From: Phycomyces blakesleeanus NRRL 1555(-) | Lineage: Eukaryota > Mucoromycota > Mucoromycetes > Mucorales > Phycomycetaceae | Length of the DNA: 64,000 nucleotides | Assembly: GCF_001638985.1 (NCBI RefSeq) | Contig: NW_017265142.1 | Coordinates: 984,572-1,048,571, forward strand | Direction of reading: 5' to 3' | Part shown: positions 37,010-47,365 of the stretch, piece after piece | How positions within the stretch are numbered: position 1 is the stretch's first letter | Layout: every line of letters starts with the position of its first letter | Notes under the pieces: generated by a model | What the model saw: the letters and a program-made list of their open reading frames with translations, nothing else | The model's database searches: none | Told to the model about the DNA's origin: nothing | Position numbers and translations under genes: made by a program

Positions 37010-38704
37010 TTCAGTTTGTGTATGTATAGTCTTTAAAAGGTGGTTTTCTTTTCTTTTCTTTGGAGCGGTTGGTTGTGAGTGACGTTCTTCTTGTAAGAGG
37101 CTGCTTTTTTATTTTATTTATGTATTTATTTACAAAAGGTAAATGAGTGAATAAGTAGAAAAAAAAGAAGAAGAATGAAAAGTAGCGCGGGTCAATATAT
37201 ATATATTATTATTATTTTGAAGTGAGTGAATTAAAGCAAAAAAAAAAAAAAAAGAATTACAATTTATTAAATATTATATAATACAATATAAAATATATAT
37301 GTATTTTGAATTTATATTACAATTGTGTATAACTAAACACATGCCAATGCATGTTCATGTCTCACCTTCTTTTTATTACCTATTATATATATATATATAA
37401 GTCTATATATTTCTGCTATTTCGTGACGTAGTACTGAATATGTTTAACAACCTTTGTATTTAAATATTCTTTCAATGGCTCGTGCGAGTGTACCCCTCTT
37501 GGCAATTTACTGCGATTTCTTTCTTTACATCTTTGTCAGCTGCACTCGCCACAGAGAGCTGCCTATTCTGACACATATTTGCTTGTGATTATCAACTAAG
37601 ATGAGTTTTTCCTTTCTGACCTTAGCTCCTTCCCTTTTATATAATAAATAAATAAATATAAAAATAAATATAATAGTGACACAGACCATATGTAAAAATT
37701 AAATATAATATAATATTGAATTGAATTGAATTGAATTGAATTGGTTAAAGTACTTTTAATTTAGCTTAATACCTTTACATTGTAGATATCTATAGCTGCT
37801 GGCTATGGCTTTATCTCAAGAATCCTGTTTTCTTGAGCAACAGCCAAGTAAAGCCAAAATGAGGGTTTAATAATGGTAAGGAGAGTCCAAGGTATAAAAG
37901 TATTGGGGAAAAAAAAGATTGGCTACAAATTGGACTTTCTTACTCACACGAGTTAAAACTTATGTTTTTTTTTTGTTTTATTTTATTTCTCTTGTCTGTT
38001 TTGACATTGATAATGGTAATTGACAATATTTAACCAATTGAATTAAAAAGCTAAAGCTTGTGAGCCATATTAATATACAGCAACAGAAAAAATAATAACA
38101 ATAATGATACCAAATTGTGATTTTGGATCTTTTTTAATGCATTTTTGCCATGGAAAATTGTTTGTTTTTTTTTTCATCAAATAAATGTAACACAATAAAC
38201 TGTAATTCCTACACTATTTTCCTTATGAAAACCAACCTAAATATTTACAAAAATAAACAATCAAACTATCAGACTAATGGGATTATCCCAACCAAAATAA
38301 CCAAAATAATTTCTTACCCTAAATAAGTAGAACAAGTAAATAAATATATAAGCAGAAAGAAAAACAGTAAGCTTTAATCAATTGAAGCCATTGTTGCTTT
38401 TAAGATTCAAATTGATATCACAGTCTATCTATCTGCAGCACAAGCCATTAACTGACTAGAAAACATCGATATCGGCTAAATAATAGGTGCGTGTGTTTTT
38501 ATATATATATATATATATTAATATCAATTATTATGATTATGATTATTTTAAATAAATTGAGATAAATGGTATCACACTGTTTTGAGAAAAAGTTGACCAA
38601 AAATTGATATTTGATCTTTTTTTTTAACAAAGCACATACATATAGATGATTAGATAATCAGTGCATAGATAAATAAATAAATAAAAAGATCAAATTGAAA
38701 CGAT
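37010..38704. other. long AT-rich intergenic region
   Basis: TA and AAT microsatellites, (GAATT)n near 37720-37742, and poly-T runs. No gene was recognised. DGAT2 promoter expected in the first few hundred bases. Confidence 0.55.
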
Positions 38705-38947
38705 AGGGGTATGTTTCAAACTAATCAATAGAAAAAGACATCATCAACAGTTTCAATATTTTTTATGGTTCATTATTATTATTACTATTACTATATACGT
38801 AAAGCTATTTGGACGGATTGGCTATATAAAGAGTGAAATTGACTATAGATTATCAAATATAGATCTGTATACCATTGACAATAAACTTTTCTAGTGGACG
38901 AGTGTTACTGATGTATTTCTATTGGAATTACTTTGAAACATACCCCT
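38705..38947. mobile_element. short MITE-like element with inverted ends
   Basis: AGGGGTATGTTTCAAA at 38705-38720 is matched by its exact inverse at 38932-38947. Similarity continues inward with gaps (CAATAGAAA against TTTCTATTG), giving arms of about 30 bases around a 180-base AT-rich core. No target duplication is obvious and no coding capacity exists. It could also be a chance or structural inverted repeat. Confidence 0.5.
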
Positions 38948-39901
38948 TTTTTATTTCCGTTTGTGTTCTATCTACACACTGACTATCTAATGATCATTCA
39001 TAAAGAATTGTATACATCTCATTCAATTACTAAATGAGTTTAAGCCATTTCTGTCTTTCAACTCGAACAAACATGTCTCTTTATTATTATTGTTTCAATT
39101 CTGCCCTTCTTCTTCTTCTTCTTTGCATATAGATATATAGATATATAAAGAAACCAATTATTAAATTACTAGGTCAATTCCAAGAAAGGCATACAGTCCA
39201 AGTGAGTAAGAAAGTATTAAAAGGTAGACAAATAAGAGTAACCAATCTTTACATTTATTTTAGCTGCAGAAGATAAACATACAGACACAGATCTGTATAA
39301 ACACATCTTTATCCTCTAAATAGACGATTAGAATTACTATGTATGGAGACGATCTTTTCTTCTGTCTATCTTCTAGACATTCATTTATTGACAGAGATAA
39401 CACGGATTACATGTAGATCCAATGTATTTGCTTAGACAAGGAATATATCCTTTCTTTTTATTACTATTATTATTTATATATGTATATCTTGACAAAGAGA
39501 TATCAATTAATTTTTGTAGTAAAAGTAAAAGTAAAAGTAAATCAAGCCAAACACACACCCGCCCGCATATTATGTATTTTCTATATATTTCTTGTATGTG
39601 CATAGTGTCAGGGGTGGCTCAGAAGCCTAAAATGTCAGTAGACATGTCGTATTGTTAATATCTTGACTGCATTTGATAATATTGCTGTTTGGTTATTGCT
39701 GTGCTCTACTATAATGTACTATACTGTCCTTCTGTTCTGTATTGTGTGGCTATTATTCACCAATATATCTTTTTTAGTACGTAACAAATATCTCACACAT
39801 ATATATATATATATATTGGCTACTTAAAAAAAAATTTAAAAAAAAGGGAATTGCTTTTCTCTTTCTCTCTCTTTTTTTTTCATACCCTTTATTCAATTGT
39901 C
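38948..39901. other. AT-rich intergenic region upstream of the hydrolase
   Basis: No gene recognised; short frames near 39422-39658 are low-complexity. Includes a TA run near 39800 close to the hydrolase start. Confidence 0.55.
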
Positions 39902-42284
39902 ATGATTGGAGCCATATTTTTGGTTTCCGTCACATTTTCCTATGCTCTCTCTGTTGGATTATTGGCCATCTTCACCGGTCTAGCCATGAGCAAGCAATCA
40001 TGCCAAGCACTGTTTGGGACCAATTCTCCTCTCATGAAATATGGCTTATCGGTCGAGATCATTAGTTCATTAATAACAGAGTATTCCTTACATCTGATGA
40101 CACTCAAAACTGCAGTATTGCTCTCAATTCGATACCTTGGGTTTTGTAAGCTTCCTAAGAAAGAATAGATGGCTAATGGTAGCAGTAATGCCTATTGATG
40201 AATATATATTTTAATTTTTAATATTAATATTATACAAATTGACAGCTCTGAATATCCTTTGGTTAATCCAACTATTCGATTGTGGAACCATCCTTGGGCT
40301 CATGTTCTTGTTCTATGAAGGGTTTGTGGAGGAAGCTGTTGCGCATGGTGAGATCGGGAAATTAGTTGGTAAAAATATCAACCCTTACCTGGCCTTCACA
40401 AGGTAATAATCACATCCAAACAAAAACAGACAAGGAATACTGTTTGGCTTGACTTGGTTGTATTGGGTTTAAGCCCTGAAAAGAGAAGAAGAAAAAGGGG
40501 GTGTGTGCTTGAGATAGAATTAATCATTTACACGTGTGTGTGGGTGTGGGTGTCTAGTTTGATAACAATTGTAAAATAAGTAAATAAAGGAGAAGGAGAG
40601 AAGAAGAGAAAGAGAGAAAAGGGGGTGAAAGAGGGGTTAATGTTAGGGATAAAGTAAACACAAGCTGATGCCACATTAAATTATTTATTTCTTTTCTAGT
40701 GCCAACTACATGAACAAACTTATAAATCCCTTGTGGACATCATCAGACACTATGGTTTATCCTTCAAGTAAGTAGAATTGTATATCAAATAAGGCTCTAT
40801 TTGAACCAATAAGATTAACCTTTTCTTGTGAACCCTTTTTTTTAAAAAAAAATTATTTCAGTTACCTATGCTACCAATGAAGAGTTGAGGGAAGCCTTTA
40901 ACATATCTCAGGACTTTAAAGAGGCCAGCAAGATGGTGTTGGATATCTATACTCGCCGAGAAAAGAGAATTGAACTTTATCCTGTTCTGGTAAGATAAAT
41001 TGAATTGAATATGGGCATATTTATTGGGGCGGAATCATTAACAAATCATCAATCTATCTATTCTTTAGATCAGCTTGCATGGTATTGGCTGGCAGCATGA
41101 AACAAAGGATCTCTTCCTTCCACATGAAAAGGATCTTGTTGTACACAACAACTGGGCAAGTGTTTTCTCTTTATTCTATTCTATCAATATATCCAAAACA
41201 ATCAATTAATGAAACAAACACAATATATATATTTTCCTTGCTTTGGATTTTATGTATCTAGGTCGTTGTGAATGTTGGCTATCGAACTTCTTCAAAGGCA
41301 ACCTATTCTCATCAGTTACAAGATGTCAAGCGTGCCATTCGATGGATAAAAGAATCAATTCATTTATTTGGTGGTGACCAAAACTCGATTATAATCCAAG
41401 GTAAAACCTTTGCTTTTCTAACTTCAATACATCTAATCATGCTGTATATGGCAATGGTCATTATTATTATATTTAATATATATATATATATATAGGCGAC
41501 TCTACTGGTGTCCATCTAGCAGCCTTGGTTGCATTAACAGCAAATGATCCAAGATATCAACCAGGTAAACCCTTTCTTTTATATCCTTCTTTCTGTTCTC
41601 TGATTTTATTTATTATTAATATATAAAATTCTGAGCTTAATGTGTCTAACAATAAACTTTATTAATGTATTGCTTGTTTGTAAAATATATATATATATAT
41701 ATATAGGATTTGAGAGCCTTGATACTTCAGTCAAGGGTGTAATCTGCCTTAATGGTGTACTGGATCTTCAGAGCAATTCCAACCTTGCAAGCAGGTTCAT
41801 GAACAACACTTTGGGTGTAAAAGTACCCAGCCCAGAGTTTGCCACGGAGCATAACCCAATTGAAGTCATCAAATCAGCCAAGGAAGCTAACAATCTAGCA
41901 AAATTTCTGATTGTGAACTGTGGGCGCGATACACTTGTTAACACCTCCGTTTGTCAAAACTTCAAACAAGAATACGATTCTGGTGAGTCTTCCCGCTCTT
42001 CTTCACTTTCTTCTTTTTATTTATTTATATATTAATGTTATATGTGTGTTTTGTAGTGTCCAGAACGGACATTGAGAAAGACGAATGCTCTATAATAACT
42101 CTGCCGGTAAGAAATATCAAAGTGTCCAAAGTGAACACAACCACAGCCTACAAACAAAGAGACTTATAATACTACTTGTGTACAGAACTCTCGTCATATA
42201 TTTTACTCTGGTTGGTCTCCTCGCTCTATTAACCTTTCAAATGTGGTACAGACATGGTGCAAGCAATTTACATTAAACTCTTAA
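39902..42284 (+). CDS. membrane-anchored alpha/beta hydrolase (esterase/lipase, HSL-like)
   Basis: Ten exons: 39902-40145, 40246-40402, 40700-40767, 40862-40989, 41069-41155, 41262-41400, 41496-41564, 41707-41982, 42057-42106, 42186-42284; 438 residues. The N-terminus has about three hydrophobic segments (MIGAIFLVSVTFSYALSVGL; LNILWLIQLFD ... LGLMFLFYEGF). The hydrolase has an oxyanion motif SLHGIGWQ (near 203), VVVNVGYR, a nucleophile motif IIQGDSTGVHLA (Ser near 277, in the GDSAG position), NCGRDTLV with the likely acid, and a probable catalytic His in NSRHIFYSGW (near 410). Substrate is unknown; the fold is shared by sterol-ester and lipid esterases. The intron after exon 5 is GC-AG, forced by frame. 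Catalytic His placement depends on the last splice. Confidence 0.85.
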
Positions 42285-42730
42285 CTACTTTACACTACAG
42301 TTATTTTTTTTTTGTTTTGTTTTGTTTCAAGTAGTTCCTTTAATCATTTTTTATGCACACACACATAAAAAAAACCCCCAAACTAAATCAATAAAGCTTA
42401 TTAAACAATTACTTTTATACCTATTTGTGTCAATTAATATCAGTTTCTCTATATTTACAAAGTATGATCATTAACAATATTTTTTTTTCCTTTGCTTCTT
42501 TTTATATATGTATGTATGCATGTATCTAACTATCTAATATTAATTATATTTCATTTCGTTTCATCTTCTCTCATTTTATTTCATTTTAATCGTGACAGGG
42601 AATCTTGTAAATGGCTTAGTTAACCCTTTCCAAAGAGGAAGGATTGAAACGGAGTCCAAGGGCCAAAGAAAGGAGGATAAACAAGTTCTTTTGTAAAACA
42701 AAAAAAATACAAAAAAACAAAAGCTCCAAC
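42285..42730. other. spacer between hydrolase and MRPS16
   Basis: Pyrimidine-rich and AT-rich; probable 3' flank and MRPS16 promoter. No gene seen. Confidence 0.6.
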
Positions 42731-43214
42731 ATGGTCGTCCGCATTCGTCTTGCTCGTCATGGTCGCCGCAACCTTCCTTACTACCACATCGTAGTTGCCA
42801 ACTCGCGCTCGGCACGTAATGCCAAGCCCCTCGAGAAAATTGGCACCTACAACCCTTTGCCAGACGATACCGGCAACAAACTTATCAACCTTGACTTTGA
42901 ACGTACAAAGTACTGGTTGACTGTCGGTGCCCAGCCCTCTGAAATTGTAGAAAAGTTGTTGGTCAAGGTACTAAAAAGCAAAAAAAAGAGATAATTATAA
43001 TTATAATTACAATGAGAACTGTGAATTGCGTGTATATATATATGCACAATCCAAGTTGATATGAATAATGAAAAATGATAAAGAAATAACACGTCTTATT
43101 TTTTTTTATTTATTTATCCGTGCTGTTCTCACTTAGGCCAAACTTGTTCCTGAGGGACCTAAGCCTTGGGCAAAGGAAGCAGCAAAGGCATTCTCAGCTG
43201 AACCCACCGTGTAA
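42731..43214 (+). CDS. MRPS16: mitochondrial small-subunit ribosomal protein bS16m
   Basis: Two exons, 42731-42967 and 43137-43214; 104 residues. Starts [20 protein letters not shown] and continues [20 protein letters not shown] and [17 protein letters not shown], the standard S16 signature, then [14 protein letters not shown]. It resembles yeast Mrps16 in the conserved core. The Arg-rich start doubles as a plausible mitochondrial import signal. GT-AG intron. The coding part is GC-richer than its flanks, typical of high expression. Confidence 0.96.
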
Positions 43215-44297
43215 ATTAATTTCAACAAATAAGAAGAAAGAAGAAGAAGAAGAAGAGAAAAAAAAAGAGATAGACCACTACCATTACCATTACCATTGCC
43301 ACCAAACCTACCAAACCATAACGACGATAACGACGACACTTACCATAAGAACAACATCCAGTAGCAGCAGTAGCAGCAACAGCAAATAATATCATTGGAA
43401 ATAAGGAATTTTGGCATACACCTTTTTTTTTCTTTTTCTTTTTTGCTTAATTTCATTTTGTGTTATACTACGAGCTGTGGTTCGGTTAATGCATCCAAGC
43501 CTTGTGTGTGTATCGGTCTGTTACGCATTTGTTTTGTGAAAGGGGCTCAAAGGGAAGTAAGGGGTGCAAGGAGAGTATAGATGAAACAGGTTATTACAAA
43601 ATTGCGCGTACGTGTGTTTGTATGTATGTATGTGAGCGTGGGAGAAGGAGGAGGAGGGGGGATGACATACAAGGTATATCCTTATGATATTATATTACAC
43701 GCACTGAAGAATAATATCCAATAAATGGCAAACAACAACAATAATAATAATAATGGTGAATTTTATAATACAAGGGTTGGTATATATATATGTATATTAT
43801 TAAGTAATAAACTGTAATGGTATAAAAACTAAACTGATCCTAATATGGACAGCCAATGAAAAAATTCTCTGATCTATAGGCCCAGGCAGTTGAAAAATTA
43901 CTTAAAATAGCAGTTTTTCCTTTTTAGGAGAAAAATATGTCGATACTGAAATCTCATACTGGAAAAAAAAATCGGGTTTTTTACCCATGAAAGTCTTCTT
44001 AAAATGCGAATCTTGAGTGTCATATCAGACGCCAGAGGTAAAGTATGTTTACCTTATACTACTACATGGTTTATATGATACTTTATTCATCAACTCTATT
44101 TATTTTATATTGTCTTTCTTACTTCAACATCTTTTAAAATGACTCATACGAAATGCATAATTGTGTAAATATATACATTTAATTTTTTATTAAAATGTAT
44201 TGTAGCTGATAAAGAATAAGGTGAATAGATAATATGATAAAGAATAGTAACAGATATATGGTAGTGTATATATCACGGCTTTTAAAAAAGAGTATTT
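43215..44297. other. spacer between MRPS16 and the Crypton
   Basis: 3' flank of MRPS16 with trinucleotide patches, then AT-rich DNA. The Crypton's downstream boundary probably lies here but could not be defined. Confidence 0.5.
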
Positions 44298-47106
44298 TTA
44301 ATTGCTAGGCTCGTAGCTAACCCATCTAGCCTTTTTCTTGGCTTTGGGCTTCGACAAAACAATGGGGTGTCTATTTGAATTGAGTGAAGGTGGGGCGGCA
44401 CTTATAGCAATTGGTTGCTGAGTAGGTGGAGGAGTAAAAGGAGCAGAGGTAGAGAAAGGAAAAGGCGACGTTGAATGAGTAGTAGAAAGAACAGGAAAGA
44501 TAGGCAGTTGAGACAAGCTGGCGTTGGTATTTACGCTTTGAGAAGCATTGTTGGTAGCCATGAGTAATTGCATTTGTGAATTTAAACACTGTTGCTGGAT
44601 CATGAGGATTTTTATGTCCTTAGCCAGTTGCTGTGTCGTGTTCATCAGAAGCCAATTCTGCTGGTTACTTTGTTCAATGAAGTTGTTGAAAGAGTTTTCA
44701 TTTTTCTCAAATCGGCTGTCTTGTTGTTGCTGCAATCGTATGATCCGATGATTTACTTCTGTCACTCTGTTGGCTACCTCTTTGTTCGTACCGACAATGT
44801 TAGGAACAAGGCTTTCATACTCTTCTAGTCTACCAATGGAAGGGCTGGTAATGGCAGCTACAATATCCTCTTGGAACATTCTGAAGCTGTTACTTGAGAA
44901 CGGAAGGTTTCTTGTGTTGATGTGCTTGTTTTCTTTGTTCAAGTACAAGTAAACGACTGCATCTTGTAAGATTATTCTTCTGCATCGTATCAAGAGTCGT
45001 AAAAATCCGCGCTTTGCTGTATTGATACTGCTTTGAGTTGCTCTTTGCTTTCCTTTTCTCTTTTTTTCTTTCGACTGCAATCTTCCATCTTCCTCCACGA
45101 ATTCTACGGAATCTGCTTCTTCATCTATCTCCAAATTTATGATGTTTTCATCCTCATCCTCGTTCTCATCGACTTCATTCATCTCCTTCTCACAGACAGC
45201 TACCCACTCTGCATTACCGACACCGAAATAGTCTTCGATCCAAGGAAATACCATCTTTTGTAATTCCATTGGCGGTGACACGCCATTTCTTGCTAGTGAG
45301 AAAGGCTTTTCCCAAAAGCCAGCCATACCTCTGGCAAAAGGAGATGGGAGTTTACCCAAGTAATGGGTCTCCAAACGACCAAGTCGATCCTTCCATCCTC
45401 CTCCTCGCTTGATCAGATCAAAAGGTATCCCTAAGCCCTCAGCTTCCATTGACCCAGCATGACGGCCACCGTGCGTTACTCGTGTGGTGTATATCTCTTC
45501 ATCTGCAAGTGCCTTTTTTGCAGTTTTCCATTGAGAAGCGCCAGTTAAACTCTTCTCAGGGCTGGTACGTCCACGCAATACCTTCCAGTTCTGCCATCTG
45601 TCTTCGTTCAAGAAGTCACCACTGGTCTATAATCTTTATCAAGAAAGTTAGAAATTATTTTAAAAAAGTCCCTTTTTTTAGCTGGCCAACCTACTTGAAG
45701 CAAACTGAACATAAAAAAGGCAAATGCACCAAAAGGACATCTGAATACGTTTTCATGGCGCATGGCACATGCAAATTTGACTTCTCCTTCCTTCAGAGTC
45801 TTGCCCTTGTCTAGACTAAAAACCAAAGCAAGAGCCTGTTGCATTCCTTTGTGCTGTTTCTTTGGAATGATCGTGCAAAAGCAATCCGCAAAGTTTAAAT
45901 TTCTCAAATCCTGATCCCTAAGTAGCATATGGTGGCGGGAAGAGATAGAAAACATCTCGCGCAAGCCTGATTCGCTGTCAGAAGTCCAAAGGCTCTTCAG
46001 GATTCTTATAAGTTCGCCAGACTTATAAGAGTCCCGAATCACACAATGGGCTGCTCTATCTACGTTTGTTTGTACTTGGTCGTAAACAAGGTCGTGTTCA
46101 TACTTCTTGATCAACTCGATCACTTCTTTAGTCTTCTTGGGAGACGGCCATCCAACTTCTCGGCGCTCGGACTGGAATTCGTGCAAGAACATCAAGACTT
46201 TCTTGTATTGATTGACAGATTCAATACCTAAAGGAACTTCGATAACTTTCTTGCTACCGTTCTTGTTAGAAGGAGCATTCTCAGCAACTATAAAAATGGG
46301 TTGATGATTAAGTATAATTGACGGATTTTTTTTTATGTATTTCATGCAATTTTGTATTACTTTGGAGCAAAGTCAATTGTCTTTCTTCGTTATCTTCTGT
46401 TCTTAAGCCAATTTGTGTTCTAACATCAGTCTCTACTGAAACACTTTTCATATACGTTCGCTTGAAAACAAATTCTTTGAAGAAAGCAATAACAAATTCA
46501 GTGGGCCCAACAGTGTATGGATACTGAAAATCAACAGGATATCTGTGTCGGTTTTTTTTCGCAAAAGTCCTTCAATTTAAGCAACATTAAAAAATGAATA
46601 CAATCAATACAATATAGATTCTTATTCTATTGAGTTGAGACATACCTTCCAATGTTCTAAGGGCATTCTGTAAATTGCGGCAGTGCTGGCACGTACTTTC
46701 ATTGGCAAAGCCTTAAGTGCAAGCTCAAACTCAGACACATTGATTGACGAGCTACTTTGAAGAGCAACAAAGGCATTTGAGCCAACAGAAGTAGACAAAT
46801 TGGCTGAACTGGACGATTCAGCTGTTGAATTTTCAACCAGCATAATCCTTTTCGATGGTCGACCCCTACGAGCTTTCTTAGGCACCTCTTCAGAAATTGC
46901 AGCAATACTAGTAGGCTATAAAGATATATTGTTAATATTGGTGTGCATTTTTTTTGCATATAATCTATTGTCTGTTTTGTTTATACTTGAATTCCGCTAG
47001 AAATCTCAGCTTCTTGTTGCTCAATTAAATGCTCTAGTTCTTCCGAATCACGCTCGTTAACAAAGCGTCTCTTAAAAGCAGTGATATTAGTAGGCAAGGG
47101 CGACAT
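44298..47106 (-). mobile_element. Crypton-type tyrosine recombinase gene, nearly intact
   Basis: Five exons on the minus strand: 47106-46987, 46915-46646, 46569-46361, 46287-45695, 45626-44298. Product about 839 residues if one extra base in an A8 run (46552-46559) is discounted; as written, exon 3 is shifted by one. Start MSPLPTNITAFKRRFVNERD; an AT-hook-like ARRGRPSKR follows. The recombinase core has FSISSRHHMLLRDQDLRNLN with the first catalytic Arg, THGGRHAGSMEAEG with the H-x-x-R pair, and ETHYLGKLPSPFARGMAGFW with the likely nucleophile Tyr. This is the fungal Crypton / Ndc10-like fold. An acidic linker and a Gln/Ser/Pro-rich tail end the protein. Introns are clean GT-AG. Cryptons have no terminal inverted repeats, so outer limits are not fixed. 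Confidence 0.85.
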
Positions 47107-47180
47107 AATAAATAAGTTTTTGAAAGAAAAAGAAAAATTTAATTTTAAAAGTTAATCAAACTGTGGGCAAACCAGTAATT

Positions 47181-47261
47181 TCAACTCGCGAGTTGATAAT
47201 ACTAGAAAGTTCCAACAGAATCAATAGTATTCTCAACTCGACTTTCAGTTTAATCAACTCG
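47181..47261. promoter_or_regulatory. cluster of four TCAACTCG motifs upstream of the Crypton gene
   Basis: TCAACTCG occurs at 47181-47188, inverted at 47189-47196 (together a perfect 16-bp palindrome), and again directly at 47233-47240 and 47254-47261. The cluster lies 75-155 bases upstream of the recombinase start. Plausible as promoter elements or recombinase-binding repeats; function inferred only. Confidence 0.5.
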
Positions 47262-47365
47262 CTACTACCATATTTGGAAATTTCGGAGTAAAAATAAAGA
47301 CATTTCATTGGAGGATCCCATTTTTTATTTCCAAAAAAAATAAAATGAGTTACGATACTGTTGGT

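Noticed and set aside
44298..45611. A phage or bacterial integrase
   Set aside because: Catalytic motifs plus eukaryotic introns and the Ndc10-like MAGFW segment fit a fungal Crypton instead.
45626..45695. A frameshift between the two long Crypton frames
   Set aside because: A canonical intron (GTAGGT ... TTATAG with a TTTCTAAC branch) joins them in frame as LLQ then TSGDFLNEDRW.
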